Positions 1-11,839 of a stretch of 64,000 nt of DNA are shown in pieces (within the stretch, counting starts at the first letter, position 1; the number at the start of each line of letters is the position of its first letter). Below the pieces are notes generated by a model that worked only from the letters and a program-made list of their open reading frames with translations, made no database searches and was not told the DNA's origin. Source of the DNA: Prostheceraeus crozeri (lineage: Eukaryota > Platyhelminthes > Polycladida > Euryleptidae); assembly GCA_907163375.1 (NCBI GenBank), contig CAJQUW010013633.1, positions 23,501 through 87,500 on the forward strand, written 5' to 3'. The position numbers and the translations under genes are program-made.

Positions 1-858
1 ATTGTCTTGGTAGGCAAGTGCATAGAGGACACTGTCTTGAAAACAATGCGATGTATACTTGTTGCGATCAAACACACATATGCCTTTGCAGAGCTTGAGA
101 TCTCGGTGAATAGGAATCGGTGCGCCCATGCGAAAATTAGGGAAGGAACTTGTTTGAACCATTAACTCCAACACTTCCTTCACCGCAAATCCTGATCCGT
201 CTTCTTGATAGTCTTCAATAAATCCTTCAATCTTTGACACAATGTCACGGAACCATGTATCAAAGTTACGTGCTTGGACGCCTTCGTGAATGTATGAGGG
301 TGTGGTGATGTCTCTCACTTCCTCTTCACCCGTCGACATATCCATCTTGGCAAACCTGAGTCTCATTTTCACAAACACTTTCACATCCTCGTGGGGGTGT
401 TGTTGCACAATGACACGATACAAGTCCGCATACATTGAATTCAAATACGTCTTCCATTCATTCGTGGCTTGAGGAGGGGTAAATCGATAATTATGCCCGC
501 GACCGTCCATGAAACGTTCTTCTTCCACAGCTGCACCGCCCTATTGCATGAACTCAAACAGGTAGGGACACAAATGCTCATCCCATCCTTCCGCTTCAGC
601 ATTCACCACGGCATCACAGTAGCGACACCGTCCCACACACGCATGCTTATGGTACGTCTCCACGTTGAAACTTCCATCGCAATCCAGACACAGCAAGTCA
701 TTGTCGTCGCCATAATTAAACGCGCGGCAATCGTGTTCGTCTCCATACCATTTACAGCACGTCCAACAATAGTTGCGACCCGTCTCCGCTGCTCCATGGG
801 CAATACAGTCTTGAAAGCGAGAGAAGGACTGACGGCAGAATTCACACGTATACTGCAT
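1..858 (-). pseudogene. N-terminal part of Polinton/adintovirus-like protein-primed DNA polymerase (fossil)
   Basis: The minus strand reads as one protein region from 858 down to the window edge, so the gene continues outside. The first ~105 residues contain four CxxC...H/C zinc-finger-like clusters (the first begins CEFC, others CWTC, CLDC, CRYC). The following ~175 residues include an acidic helix-rich stretch with a GSGF motif and a later CFQDSVLYAL-like segment. In my recollection of the family, this order (zinc fingers, then a GSGW-type motif, then an N-D-x-x-C-F-x-W-like segment) marks the N-terminal half of Polinton/Maverick and adintovirus protein-primed family B polymerases. The polymerase core is not in the window. 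The visible part appears to have about one break, so it is treated as a fossil. A TATA box lies 46 bp upstream of the ATG. Alternative: another large-DNA-virus-like gene with the same N-terminal module. Confidence 0.5.
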
Positions 859-896
859 GGTTAGAATGAGAATGATTTTCTCTGACAGAGTCTTTC

Positions 897-904
897 CTTA
901 TATA
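897..904 (-). promoter_or_regulatory. TATA box of the minus-strand gene at the left edge
   Basis: TATATAAG on the minus strand, 46 bp before the ATG at 858. A start site 25-30 bp downstream would leave a leader of only about 15-20 nt. A second TATAAGAG on the same strand near 1,133-1,140 could be an alternative promoter. Confidence 0.5.
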
Positions 905-951
905 CCCTGCCGTGACTCATCACAAGTGCTCGGCGCCATGTGCTCCGATTG

Positions 952-1070
952 GTGCTCCGCTTCCTGTCCTCTTAGCCCCCAAGTGCGCCGATGCGTGGGC
1001 GTGTGCTCCGAGTGCTCCGTTTCCTGTCCTCTTAGCAACCAAGTGCGCCGATGCGTGGGCGTGTGCTCCG
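952..1070. repeat. Two tandem copies of a 60-bp GC-rich repeat
   Basis: Copies at 952-1,011 and 1,012-1,070 differ at only a few bases. They share the blocks TTCCTGTCCTCTTAGC and AAGTGCGCCGATGCGTGGGC. They sit about 50-170 bp upstream of the TATA box at 897-904, where an enhancer would be expected. The overlapping ORFs here simply translate the repeat and are not credible genes. Confidence 0.8.
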
Positions 1071-1199
1071 ATGAATGGGGCAAGGTCATGTACTTTAGTG
1101 AAAATGGTGTGGTACGGGTAAAGACTTGGCTACTCTTATATCCACCACTACGCTCCATGAAATAATGAATCATAACAGCGAATGGCGAAACGATGAATA

Positions 1200-1480
1200 A
1201 CATCTAAAATTTCATTCGTACAATGTAGCTGAAAAAATTATAACATGCAATCGGACCCGAAATGACCAAAATCACATCATTCGACATGATGTAAAAATAT
1301 AAACATGTATAAACAAATTGTATTGTGCTTCGCAATTAAAATTTGCTTTAGACTTTCTATTTGTAAATTTTCAATAACAATCATTTTCGTCCAAAATGTA
1401 TCACATGTAGAAATTTTAAGTTTTTCCTTGGAAATACAAATTTTTAGGCTTTTTTTAGGTTTTTAAGTTTTTAGGTCAAC
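1200..1480. other. AT-rich intergenic stretch, nothing recognised
   Basis: Long A/T runs with no convincing ORF, RNA gene or repeat family. It ends at the first transposase-like codons of the decayed Tc1 element. Confidence 0.5.
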
Positions 1481-1484
1481 GTGG

Positions 1485-2420
1485 GAGGCCTGCTGAAGCA
1501 GACACAAGGTGAAAGGGTTTTCTCTGAGAATTCTTTTGATGCTTTGTTCGTCGGAATCAACGTACTTTTAGAGAAGTTACGACGTCCCAAATTCATTGGA
1601 TAATTTTCTGCTTCTGTTGATTTTTGATAAGTTGTTTACATCTTCTGGCGCTAACAAGGTCATTTTCATGCTTTCAGTGTCTAGACCGCCAACCACAAGA
1701 GCTTGAGGCTGAAGTTGGTAATGCAACATTGCCAATGGCATTCTCAATTGAATCGAGTTGTTGTTTGGAGTGATGAAGCTTCTGTCTATCTCAGAGGTGG
1801 CGATGGCGGTTTGAGAGTTTGGATAAAGTCAGAAGACGCAATTCCTGATCAGTTGACACTGCCTGTGAATCAATGAGGTGGAAGAGTGCTGATTTGGGCT
1901 CCGATATGGATGAATGGTCGAACTGAGCTCCATAACCCAAGACATACCATGAATTCCGATGGATACATGAATGTTTTGCAAAGGCACATTCTTCCATTGT
2001 CCTCCCAATTGGTTGATCCTCCCTCAGACTGGATTTACATGGACGACAACGCCACCTGTCACAGGAGTTGTGTGACTAATTCATTCAAAGCTCAAGCCGG
2101 CATATAACCTTTGAAGTGGCCCGCTTGTTCACCAGACATCAATCCAATTTAAGTTGACTGGAGTCTCCTAAAGCGAGGTGTGAGGCGATCAATTCTTCCT
2201 GGAGATGGTCTTTCTCGACTTGAAGCTTTGATAAGGCAGCAGTTTAGATCAAAGTAATCAACCGCCTGATCAAAAGCATGTCTTCCTGGATTTGACAAGT
2301 GATTGAACTTTCTAGTGAGGCTACGAAAAATGAGTGACCACCAGCGAGCGCAAAGTCGGCCCTTTTAAAAGCCAACTGGCTATACAGAGCCACTGAACAA
2401 CAAAGAACATTTTATTTCAA
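1485..2420 (+). pseudogene. Decayed Tc1-like DNA transposon (transposase remnant)
   Basis: Plus-strand translation gives an interrupted Tc1-type transposase. It shows a GRPAEADTR-like linker near 1,490 and a VVWSDEAS segment carrying the first catalytic Asp near 1,770. This is followed by a GGRVLIWAPIWMNGRTELH-like stretch, then MDDNATCHRS with the second Asp near 2,040, then WPACSPDINPI. The spacing from the second Asp to the residue after NPI is 34, as in DD34E Tc1 elements, but that catalytic Glu codon now reads TAA. Further stops lie before and after it, so the gene is dead. The longest surviving open piece is 1,886-2,107. No clear terminal inverted repeats were found, so the ends are approximate. 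Confidence 0.75.
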
Positions 2421-2519
2421 CCCTTACTTTCACTTACTTGCTAAATGTGTATATGTAATTGACAAAATTTCATTAAATGATACAAAATTTAGGTGGTCCA
2501 CTTCTAATGATCATCACTG

Positions 2520-3470
2520 TAGAAGTGGATATGAAGTGAAGTTCAGTCTGAGGAAATGAGTAGGATGATGTGATCTGATATATTTAGAAAAGACAGTTAC
2601 ATAGCTATGAGCATGAGGCCTAGCTCTATACACTAATTGCGGTAACTTTAAATAGAATAATTATTACGTATATTCAGTATAGGCAAAAAATGAGGGGGCA
2701 TAGATTGAATTCTTTACCAGTTAAATGCACTGCAAACTATGTGTAGCAGATTCGTATTAACCAGAAATCAGTGGCTCATGCATCCGAAGAACCTATCCTG
2801 AACATCACTGACAGTTGTACTGTAGATAGGTTTAGTCATGGTGTGTTAATGAAACTCAGCTTGTGAAGTACCCCTAAGTCCGATCGGACAATGATGTCAC
2901 TCAAATCTCTCCCGTTCAATGAATGATTAAGATTCACCATCCGATTATTCTTGCTAATGTACTAAAAACATCGGATTAATGAGACTTGACTGATAATGTA
3001 TTATAAAATGCATACATATATACTACAAATATTTTGCATACGGCAAAGGTATGAAGATAAGTAATATTTAGCAGAATGCGGATTAACCCTCTGAGACATC
3101 AAGGAGTTGACACCGGAGCCATGTTTTTGTATTTTATTTTTAAATTCCCCTCCCCTCTCAGACGGTGTGAAAATGTCTGACATACAGAATCACAGGGATT
3201 TGATTGCTAATAGCGGGTGATTGGTGAATTCCCTACGTATTCGGAAGAGGGCGCCATTAACAACAGTCGCATTTTTCGGGAATTTTCAAATCAACTTCAT
3301 TGATATTCCAAATAACAGTAGGGATGCCAGTGCCAGAAAAACTAAAGCCGTCACTTTGGGAAGGGCGTCTATAAATTGCTTGCATGATGCAATCACTGTC
3401 CCTTGTAGGTGTGAATTACTTTCATGATAAATCGATACATGCCAGGAGCAAGTTTAAATGAGGTTCTGAC
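2520..3470. other. No gene seen
   Basis: AT-rich sequence with short ORFs only (about 60 codons at 3,001-3,183 on the minus strand and 3,221-3,427 on the plus strand). Neither has recognisable motifs, splice context or promoter signals. Confidence 0.5.
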
Positions 3471-3768
3471 TCGAAGTTTCAACTTTATTGGTCAAAAGTA
3501 AAAGTAAAATTGACTATGGCACAGCGTGACGGGCCTTCGGCGTCCAGCGCCTTCTTACGGTCGAAAGTCAAATGGCGGTCTGCAAACTCGGTGTGAAGGT
3601 TTATAAAGAAGTGAATGATATTATGAATTATGTTGCTTGTTGAATGTGAGGTGATCAAAGTGAGAAGGCAGCCTGTAGCAAGGTAATTTATGTCTTCTAT
3701 TGATTGTTGGCTTCAAGTGAGTAATAACTTTTCCTTCAGTGAATGTTGTGTCTCGAGTGCTCGTCAGT

Positions 3769-4047
3769 TTAGCAATGAAATCGACCTGAAAATCCTCGAT
3801 CATTATGTTTGCTTTTAATATGCTCATAGAGAGCGCTGGATGCAGACTTATTAATTATTGCACGTCTGTGTTCTGCGTGCCGAGAGGAGAATTTCCTTAC
3901 AGTCCTTCCAATGTAACATTCTCCACATTTATTACAGGTGTACCTATATACGACGTATTTATCACTACATTTATACTTAGGTAAACATTGACAGACTTGA
4001 CAGCTACAAGTATTAGAGAAACTTTTATTTTTGCTTATTTGGTTCAC
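3769..4047 (-). pseudogene. GIY-YIG endonuclease domain of the Penelope-like element
   Basis: 92 codons. Two CxC/CxxC pairs (CSCQVCQC) precede YVVYRYTCNKCGECYIGRT, the GIY and YIG half-motifs with the Cys pair between them that Penelope endonucleases show. An arginine/histidine-rich helix (SSRHAEHRRAI) and a YEHIKSKH stretch follow. The C-terminal tail continues in another frame (3,621-3,827), so a frame break separates them. Confidence 0.8.
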
Positions 4048-4188
4048 AGTCTGTCTACCGTATTCATTAATAACTGTAATGGGTAAGTCAAACTTCTGAA
4101 CTGTTTATTAATTTTTCTATTACATTTATCACTGATAAATGGAACTTTAAAATAGCAATTATTTAGGTCTTTAATTTTATTTCTACCT

Positions 4189-4764
4189 TTATGCTTGTTC
4201 CTTTTCATAGGGAAAATTCTTGCTACTATAGCCATTTTTAGTCAAAATGTCATTAAATTCGCTAATTTTTTCTTTTTGCATAACTTCATTGCTACACCTA
4301 TTACTTATGTCTTTTATGCGGTCATTAATGAAACTACTTTTAACATGATTGGGCACAAAAGAGTCCTTTCTTAGGGTTATGTCGGAATGGCTTGGTTTGT
4401 GGTACCACGCGTGTTGAACTTCATTGTTAATTATTTTTACTTTTATATCTAAAAACGGCAACCATTCCATCGGCTTATGAGCTTCTATTGTAAATTTTAT
4501 GTTTGAGTTTATTGAGTTAAAGACATCTCTTATAAGGGACAGTAAGTCATTATTATACTCTATTGGACCAAGGATGATATCATCGATGTATCTCATATAG
4601 AGGGACGGAAAAAAGTTTAATTTTTTAATAGCAAATTGTTCTATGTGACTCATGAAAATCACTGCGAATGCTGGGGGAAAATGTGCGCCCATGGGTACTC
4701 CTTTTATTTGTTTGTAAACCTCGGTTTTAAACCTTCTCGTAATTATAACATACAAACGTATCAA
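4189..4764 (-). pseudogene. Penelope-like reverse transcriptase core
   Basis: A 191-codon open piece. It contains the GVPMGA..P..A motif of RT block B near residues 23-33, the catalytic YIDDI box near residue 59, and the WLPFLDIKV segment typical of the region after the palm. Immediately upstream on the minus strand another frame holds DVEQLYPSI, the RT block A Asp. The fragment is internal: the true start is further upstream and the GIY-YIG region follows in another frame. Confidence 0.8.
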
Positions 4765-5479
4765 CTTTTCTATTTGTTTAATGCTAAGACCAAAAGTGTC
4801 AATTAGATATCAATTAGACAGTGATGCTCTAAACTTTTTATGTTATATTCTATACCCAACTGTATTGGGATGCTAGGATACAACTGTTCTACATCTAGCG
4901 AAATGAAGATAAAGTCCTTTTTATTAGGAATTCTAGAACTATTTCATAAATCGATTAATTGTTCTGTATTACTTAGATGTGAGGAAATATGCCTCTAAGT
5001 ACATATTTCAAGACGTTAGATATAATCCAATCAATTTTTTCGACTGGTGTATTCTTCACGGAGGCTATAGACCGAACAGGAAACTGATTGCCTAGGTTGA
5101 CCTTGTGGTCTTTGACAAAAGAAAAGAAATGTGCAGGTTTTGTTGCAGAACTTAGTAATTTTTGTAATTGCGGATTCAATTTCGTGCTTTGAGCAATTGA
5201 TTTAATGAGATTATTTGCTTGCTTCTCTATATCCGATTCACCAATTATTAGGCGGTTAGTCTTATCAGATCTGACGCATTGAAGGTTATTATCATTAAGA
5301 AAATCATTAGTTTCGCGGCATTAATTAAGAATATCTTTATATGGCTTCGACTTTTTCAGGGAGTTCGATTCTTCCTGTAAAATAGCTTGGACTTCTTCGC
5401 CAAAACAGTTAAGCCTACTTTCCATACCAATATCCATCATTAAATCGATACTGCTGCCATTGTTCATCTATTATTACAT

Positions 5480-8400
5480 CTAAAAGTGACTAAGAATCAC
5501 TCATTATTGACAGCATCTGTACTGGCTAGTTTCATGAAATTCCCGTGCGGAAGAAAAATTCGAACGAGTAATAAACACTTTCAGGAAAAGAAAATTCGAA
5601 TTAATGCTTGTAGATACTTTTCAGTGAACGATCATTTATCATTCATCAACATATCGCTATCAGCTAAATTAACTCAGCTCACTATCAGAAAATTTACCCT
5701 ATGATTTTCCTCTTCAAACCAGCAGAACAGTGTATGTGTATCTATACAGAACAAGTTGTGACTGGAACTCGACAATCGAAGGATCTCTTATATTGTACCA
5801 TTTGCAAGAAAATGAGAAACCATGCAATAATGCATAATCTAATCATTGTGTTGCTTTTACGATTTTATTCCATAAGAAAAGCCTACACAACATAAACAAG
5901 TCGTTAAAGGTTCGATTACTTGGAAAATTATTGAATTTCATCATTTATTGAAAGGAGGTGATTCGATTTCATTTACTTTTTCGCTTGAGGTACATGCGGT
6001 CTCTCGAAGGGGCGGAGATATTTCCTGTTCTCACTTCGAACTCGTCAAATTCTCAAAGGGTTAGAACTGCTCGCCGTTTTTCCTAAGGACGATGTGCTCT
6101 CTTTTGCACTTTGATAATAATCCCTGACCTGCTTTTCTTTATCAGCGAATCCGCTTTCAAATCATTCAATTAAGATTTGTTCTTCTTTTGTAGCGCAAGT
6201 GTTTCTGAGAAACTGTTTGCTGTATATTACACGTCTCTGAAGTTCCATGGAATTCAAAAGTTATTAGAGTTGTCCAACGCTTAGAAAAATACAGTTCCAG
6301 ATGGTCTGATATGTTATACTTCACTATAGGCCAGTAAGCATTGCAGGAATATTTCAGTAGCTCTATGAGAAGATTTCGAAATGCTAGGAAGCTCGAAAAT
6401 CCTTTGAATTCCGTGAAACGTCGGAGGTGTTGAATATTCGCATTCTTCCAGAATGGCCACAAAATCCCTTAATCGACTTAAGTCTCCCTCTTCTTTCTAA
6501 ATCTTCAGATGCTTACAGCAGTGAAAACATGCTCCAACACAGTTTCGGTCACTGACAAAACTTGTCGAGGAAATTCGACAATGATATTTTGTTGGATCTC
6601 ATAGTGCCTTTCATCACAACCGTCAAGCTTATGGTAGTGAAATTGCATGAGTTTATCCTTCCGTTAATAGATGAGGTAAAATCAGGAGATCCTCTCTACC
6701 TTGGTATATGGCAGCGTCAGCCAAACGAGTGGGAATGGGGACTCTCAGTGATGCAAAACGCCAGAATGTCCTCACATCAACGAATTCTTCTGTCATGCTC
6801 TGCAGAGGACGAACCTCAAGTGCTGATACTTCTATATGATTCACGATTAGGGTAAGGGCCTTAACTAGCGTCTTAATCCTAAGAGTAGCCTGACTACTAC
6901 TTATAACACTGAATCGTCTTCCGAGGACAAGTCTGCAAAATATCGCCTAGCAAGCTTACAGCATGACAAATTGAACGGACCAAGATCGAAAAAGAAAAAA
7001 TATAGTTTCGTAGTTGGTTGCATCTATCGTTCACCAAGTAGCATGAGCACCGTTAACAATCTTTTCTATTTGTTTAGCTGTCCAAGCGACTTTTGTGAAT
7101 TTTTCTTTTATCCTATCATGTGAAAGGGATATTGTGATTTTCGTATAGACGCAATAAATGATAATTTCTGTTCCAATTTGTGCTGACAGTATTCCTGATA
7201 GGTCCACAATAGCTGTAAATGATGAATCATTTGCGGAGGGCTACGGTAAAGGAGCCATTGCCTGGTAATGATCATCTGTCTATTCATCGTGAACTCCACT
7301 TTTCCACACAGTCTGTTATAGCTATGTCACCTTCCTACCATCTCCGTCTTATTTGAAGTTAAAATAGAATTTGGTTCAAACAAATGGTCATCGAGTCGAC
7401 CAAAATAAGCTTTCATTCTTTCGCTTCAAAAGCGCTGAATGGAAGCTCTTTTTGACCAAACAGCGGTTTTTAGTCGCTACTTAAAAACTGATAACTGTGA
7501 TTTGCTTCGTTCATATCTTATTTCAGAATTCAACGGTGATAATAAATCAAAAATATTTTTGATGCAGGTAAAATGATGTATGAAATTGATTGCTCTCTCC
7601 TTGAAGAGGTAAAACACAATGCCTCACATAGCACGAGTACGTAGGAAATGGAATGCATAGAACGGTGTTCCGCTTACAGGTCATGTTTCATACTTGTGGT
7701 AATTCTACGACATCATTTTGCAACTTTCTCGTAAAGAAGCTGATGAAAACCCCTAGCTACATAACCTGTTAGCGACAATCGGTCTGTTAAGCAAGTTGAA
7801 CAGTATTTATCCGTTTTGCAAGATTGGCAAAATAAAGAACTAGTGAAATTTGAAAGCTTTCACTATATTCCTTTTGGTTGTCATAATCCGACAATGTATA
7901 TCGACAATGTATTATCGTGTCACCAACCTAGCCAAGAGCATGTTGAGAACTTTTGTACTGATATTCAAACACTAGGAAAACAAGGCGATGTTAACGCGCT
8001 TGTAAATTTCTGTCAAATAGGTCTAGTTGAAAGGTCTATTGTAGTTGAAATGCCAGCACTAGTAAGTCGACAACTCCTCCTCTAAGAATCAATGATAATA
8101 CTCCAGGACATTCGAATCTGCCTTTATTCAGCATCCCTTTCTGAACAACGATGTTAGTGGCTGGATGTGTTTGTGGTACAAGTGATGCCTATCGATTTCA
8201 TAGAATGTTCTTCTATAAATTTCATAGTACTTCTTGGGCCACTTTGCACCGAGAAGTTTCTGGATCATCACCAAATACTCCTAAGATCGCATTTGCATTC
8301 TCGCCCGGTACTCGTCCGGCACTATGGTCACCAATTGGCTTGCGAGGAATCACCGACAGGGTTTCCAAAAAGTCCATCAATATTCTTTCAGGAAGTGTTT

Positions 8401-9690
8401 CTTTATAATTTCTCCTGAAGCATCTCTTTTGCAATTTACAATCGAAAATAATCCATAAAATAGTCCACATTGCGACAGATTAGGGGGCGCCAGTGTAATA
8501 ATCCAATGTGATGCCAGTATAGCCTCGGGGGTACTTTGGATGCCAAGGAGGTGCCAATAGATGCTAAGGGTTTGAAAAATGGAACCTAAGGGGGCGCCAG
8601 TGAAGGCTTATTCTTGAGCTTCATAGAACATGATATGAACGAATTTCTTTTTGCTCTTTTAAATCACTTTTCCTCAATACTTAGGCAAAGAGGGGGGGGC
8701 GAAGCCAGAGGAATCACACACCTGCATAAAACTAGCCCATTTACTGTTTACATCATGCTCGTCCCTATGTGCTTTGAACGAAGGCCGCGAATAAGAGTCA
8801 GTTACTTTTGCTTTGAACATACGTGACAGATTTACCTATTTAGTTGAACGCTGAAGGCCAGTATGACGACGAACGCTGAATAAACGCAGAAGATGAAAAT
8901 CATCATTTTACTCGCATTTTTGGTTCTATGCCAAAGATAAACTGCTCCCCAAGTCTCCACTTCACATGGAGATAAATTTGAAATTTCTACAGGCGCTCTG
9001 AGAGTAAATGACTGTGATACCTATGATTCCTGTTGGCCCACTTTCGATAGATGTTGACAAAATTAAAATACTGAACAAATGTAATATTAGTCTTGCAACA
9101 GAGTCACATAAAGAGCCAATCTATTTCAATTTCGTGTGGAAATTTGCGATCTTCATCAATTCTAGCGAAAAACTAAGAACATTCCAAGACTTCTAGAATT
9201 TCCATTACTAAATTTTCATCAACTAAAAATTAATGTTAAAACCATGACATTGCAAAGTGTGGAAAATAGAATGCTGCAAATGAAATTAATGCAACCATGA
9301 CGTAGTAAAAATTTGTCACAAATGATTGCAAATTTAAGCGAATCTTTCATTGTCATTACTAAATAAACGCACCAGTTTAGTGCTAATTGAAATAACTTCA
9401 AATGAATTTCTTTGGATCTGACAATGAATTAATCACCCTGCTTCTGATGATGGCCTAAGAGGAGACCGAATTAATGAAGCATGTAAAATACTTAACATCT
9501 TCTGTACTTAGTTCCCAACTAAAATGCATGAGAAAAATGAATAACCAAGGCTTCAATACTTCGAATGGAGTAGAAGCAAAATTGGTTGACTTGCTTTTAA
9601 ACAGTATTGAGCTTGATAATTAAATGATCGGTTGCTTGATTGCTTGCATCCCTTCATTGTGTAGAAGCAAACTATTGAAAAATACATTCT
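5480..9690. other. Long stretch with only unrecognised short ORFs
   Basis: About 4.2 kb without a recognisable gene. Open pieces include 6,562-6,855 (+, 97 codons), 6,166-6,462 (-, 98 codons), 7,816-8,085 (+, 89 codons) and overlapping frames at 8,151-8,470 on both strands. None shows a known domain and none has clear splice or promoter signals. A 15-base motif TAGGGGGCGCCAGTG-like occurs twice (near 8,482 and 8,589). I infer ordinary intergenic or intronic DNA with old unrecognised repeats. Confidence 0.4.
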
Positions 9691-9697
9691 CGCTTAC

Positions 9698-9844
9698 TTT
9701 CCCTGGGAACAAAGTATTCAGGATGGAGCTTCTTGTAGTCCTCAATCATCAACAAGCGCTCACGAAAGTTGATTGCTCGTCGATTTTCAATGAAGTATCC
9801 GAGACCATAGGCACCAACAGCAAATATAACATATCGAGGTAAAG
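9698..9844 (-). CDS. Probable single exon of a host gene resembling NDUFC2 (complex I subunit)
   Basis: A 147-nt open block on the minus strand, bounded by a strong acceptor (T-rich tract then CAG at 9,845-9,847) and a donor GTAAGC at 9,692-9,697. Its 49 codons give a hydrophobic start (YVIFAVGAYGLGYFIENR) and then RERLLMIEDYKKLHPEYFVPRE. NDUFC2, a small inner-membrane subunit of mitochondrial complex I, ends with a membrane helix followed by a charged stretch and Y-x-K-L-H-P-E-D/Y-F. This exon matches that layout in length and order. Flanking exons were not identified; they may lie outside the window or be too short to see. If the assignment is wrong, it is still the best-looking protein-coding exon in the first 14 kb. 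Confidence 0.45.
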
Positions 9845-9859
9845 CTGTAAGCAAAAGCA

Positions 9860-11835
9860 AAATGCGTAAATGGATTGATATCGTCCAGTTAGCCGGAGAA
9901 ACATGGTAAAAACATGACTTACACAAGTAAATATTTGCTAAATAAATGGCACTAACAGCTTGCAATAAATCTTCATCAAGTAAATCTTAGACAAGAATCA
10001 ATACAGTGAGAGCGAAAGAGGTTCAGGAAAGTAGTTACTGTAGGCGTGTGCTACAGCCTAATCATGTTTTTATATTAGCCGACGACCTGGCAGCTGGGAG
10101 CTCTGTGATTCCTTTCAATCATAAGCAATTGCGTTCTCTTTCTTCACTTTCATGTGCTTATTTATGTGATTGCAACGTAATAGGATTGGTTAATTTAGAT
10201 AACAAATCGTAGTGCCATATAATTTCATGTCATGAAACACTGGCTTTAGACTCCTATTCCAGACAACAACGTAAACTTTGCATTCTTAAATCAAAGGATG
10301 TCTATGAATATTATGATACGGTATTATTCATAGACATCCCTAATCAATCAACTAAATAAGGGTTGCCACTTCAGAAAGACAAAAATGGACCTAGTGACTA
10401 AGTAGCTCAATCAATCCAATAACAGACCTAAAGTCTTCGTAAGCTTCACGCTGAACCCTGCCTGGATCAGTAAAATTGCGGTAAGCATCATCTTCACCCG
10501 AAATGAAAACATCACCGTGAAATGGAAGTGAGGAGCGACCAGTTCATCAAATCTAAAAAAAGCCGATTTTTGGTGCTCGAAGATCATAGACACTAAATGG
10601 CAATAATTAATAGATTAAAATACTAGATTTAAATGACATTAATTTTATTTTAAGTCATTTCGAAAGCTACATATTAAAATGTTCAACTTTGGTATGTTAC
10701 ATTACGTGGGTCAGTCGCATTGGAGTTTGATTCTTCATTAGAGCTTCTCTTCGAGTAAAACAATGAAATTATGACCTGCTCCACGGTAAGTTCCTGGTTT
10801 AATAATTGAAAGGCTGACTGATGTTATCTTATACATGTGCATATCTTATATATACCAGGAAGTGTATCCATTGAAGCACATTTACTACAAAATGAGTCAA
10901 TTGAAGAATAAGACAAATGTAGACGAATGTCTTAGGCCTGTATTAAATAAGCATCGTTTTGTCGCAATAAGACAGTTTGTCAGATCTAGTCGTCCGATTT
11001 CAAATTGATGTGTCATAATCCATTATCGGGTACACACTGCACACGCAACCGCACGATTAATCATAAACTCCTTATTGATCATAAAAAATAATATTTATAC
11101 CTTCAAACTAGAGCTGTGAAAAGCCGAGTCACACTGCTAATGGCTAGGAAAGGACACAGTAACATAACATGGGCTCGACTAAAAATCTCGGAGCCGTTTT
11201 AGCTGATAAGATCTATGAGACAAGTAATTTAAACATTTTTCTACCAGCGTGCAATATCTGCTTGTATGCGCGCTGCAGGCTACACCCTCGCACACAAAAC
11301 TTAGCCAGATTTAAAGTGATTCAACCAACCAAGAGGCTCTATTTATGATGTGACCCGCTCGTATTCGTAGCTGATGGAATGTTATATATCAGAGATACAT
11401 GCATATCAAGAAACCCGTCGACTCTTCGTAATCAAGTCTCACTTGATGAACGACCTCCGACAGTGGATTCCTCAAAAACTGGTTCAAGAGGTCAGACACC
11501 TAGGCACCCCGTACAGGACCGGAGTGTGTGTGTGTGTGTGTGTGTGTGAAGACGACAACTGCCCTACTATGACTAACAATTACCTTGCTGACATCTCAAA
11601 TGCATAATATTTTTATTCAGGTGAGATTGTGGTCAACAAATTCTTGTCAAGCATGTGAAAAGAAAATATGCTGATTAACTGAGTCGGTTAAACCGCGGAC
11701 ATCTCTACTTGAAACTCTAATATAGGCCTAAATGTTGCTCTATACTATACTGATGCTTTTTCCTCATCATTTTCACCGATTTTTCAAGTATTTGCAAAAT
11801 ATTTTTCGAGTAGAAAAAAATCTCTCTAAAAAAAG
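9860..11835. other. No further gene seen; one unexplained open stretch and a GT microsatellite
   Basis: Apart from the palindrome at 10,296-10,339, this 2-kb stretch shows only short ORFs. On the minus strand about 10,400-10,545 is an unbroken reading with an amino-acid composition like a real C-terminal exon (GDVFISGEDDAYRNF...), but no acceptor fits its frame. A (GT)n run occupies 11,524-11,549. Confidence 0.4.
10296..10339. repeat. Perfect 15-bp inverted repeat with 14-nt loop
   Basis: GGATGTCTATGAATA at 10,296-10,310 and its exact reverse complement at 10,325-10,339. The stem is perfect and the loop is AT-rich. It is too short for a typical microRNA precursor; it may be a palindromic MITE remnant. 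Confidence 0.85.
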
Positions 11836-11839
11836 AATA

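Larger units (their letters stand above)
3478..5470 (-). mobile_element. Penelope-like retroelement (RT plus GIY-YIG), decayed
   Basis: Reading the minus strand from ~5,470 downwards: an N-terminal region; an RT segment FSFVKDHKVN...FPVRSIAS (4,973-5,179); a D-V-E-Q-L-Y-P motif near 4,890; the RT core 4,189-4,764 with KGVPMGAHFPPAFA and YIDDI; and a Cys-rich linker leading to a GIY-YIG domain (3,769-4,047) with VVYRYTCNKCGECYIGRT followed by an R-H-x-x-H-R stretch. A tail resembling the usual EG-x-x-I-x-x-L-x-P-T-I-N end follows. The 3' end carries AATAAA near 3,483-3,492, after a hairpin-forming GGCGCTGGACGCCGAAGG segment. This order (RT then GIY-YIG) is diagnostic of Penelope-like elements. 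Several frame breaks separate the pieces, so it cannot encode a full protein. Confidence 0.85.

Noticed and set aside
898-1203. ORFs of about 100 codons on both strands
   Set aside because: They arise from the 60-bp tandem repeat and have repeated peptide blocks with no domain.
8151-8470. Overlapping ORFs on both strands
   Set aside because: Both strands are open for 80-85 codons, but neither shows a motif, promoter or splice signal. Probably chance in a locally GC-richer patch.
11524-11549. GT repeat as a coding or regulatory feature
   Set aside because: An ordinary dinucleotide microsatellite.
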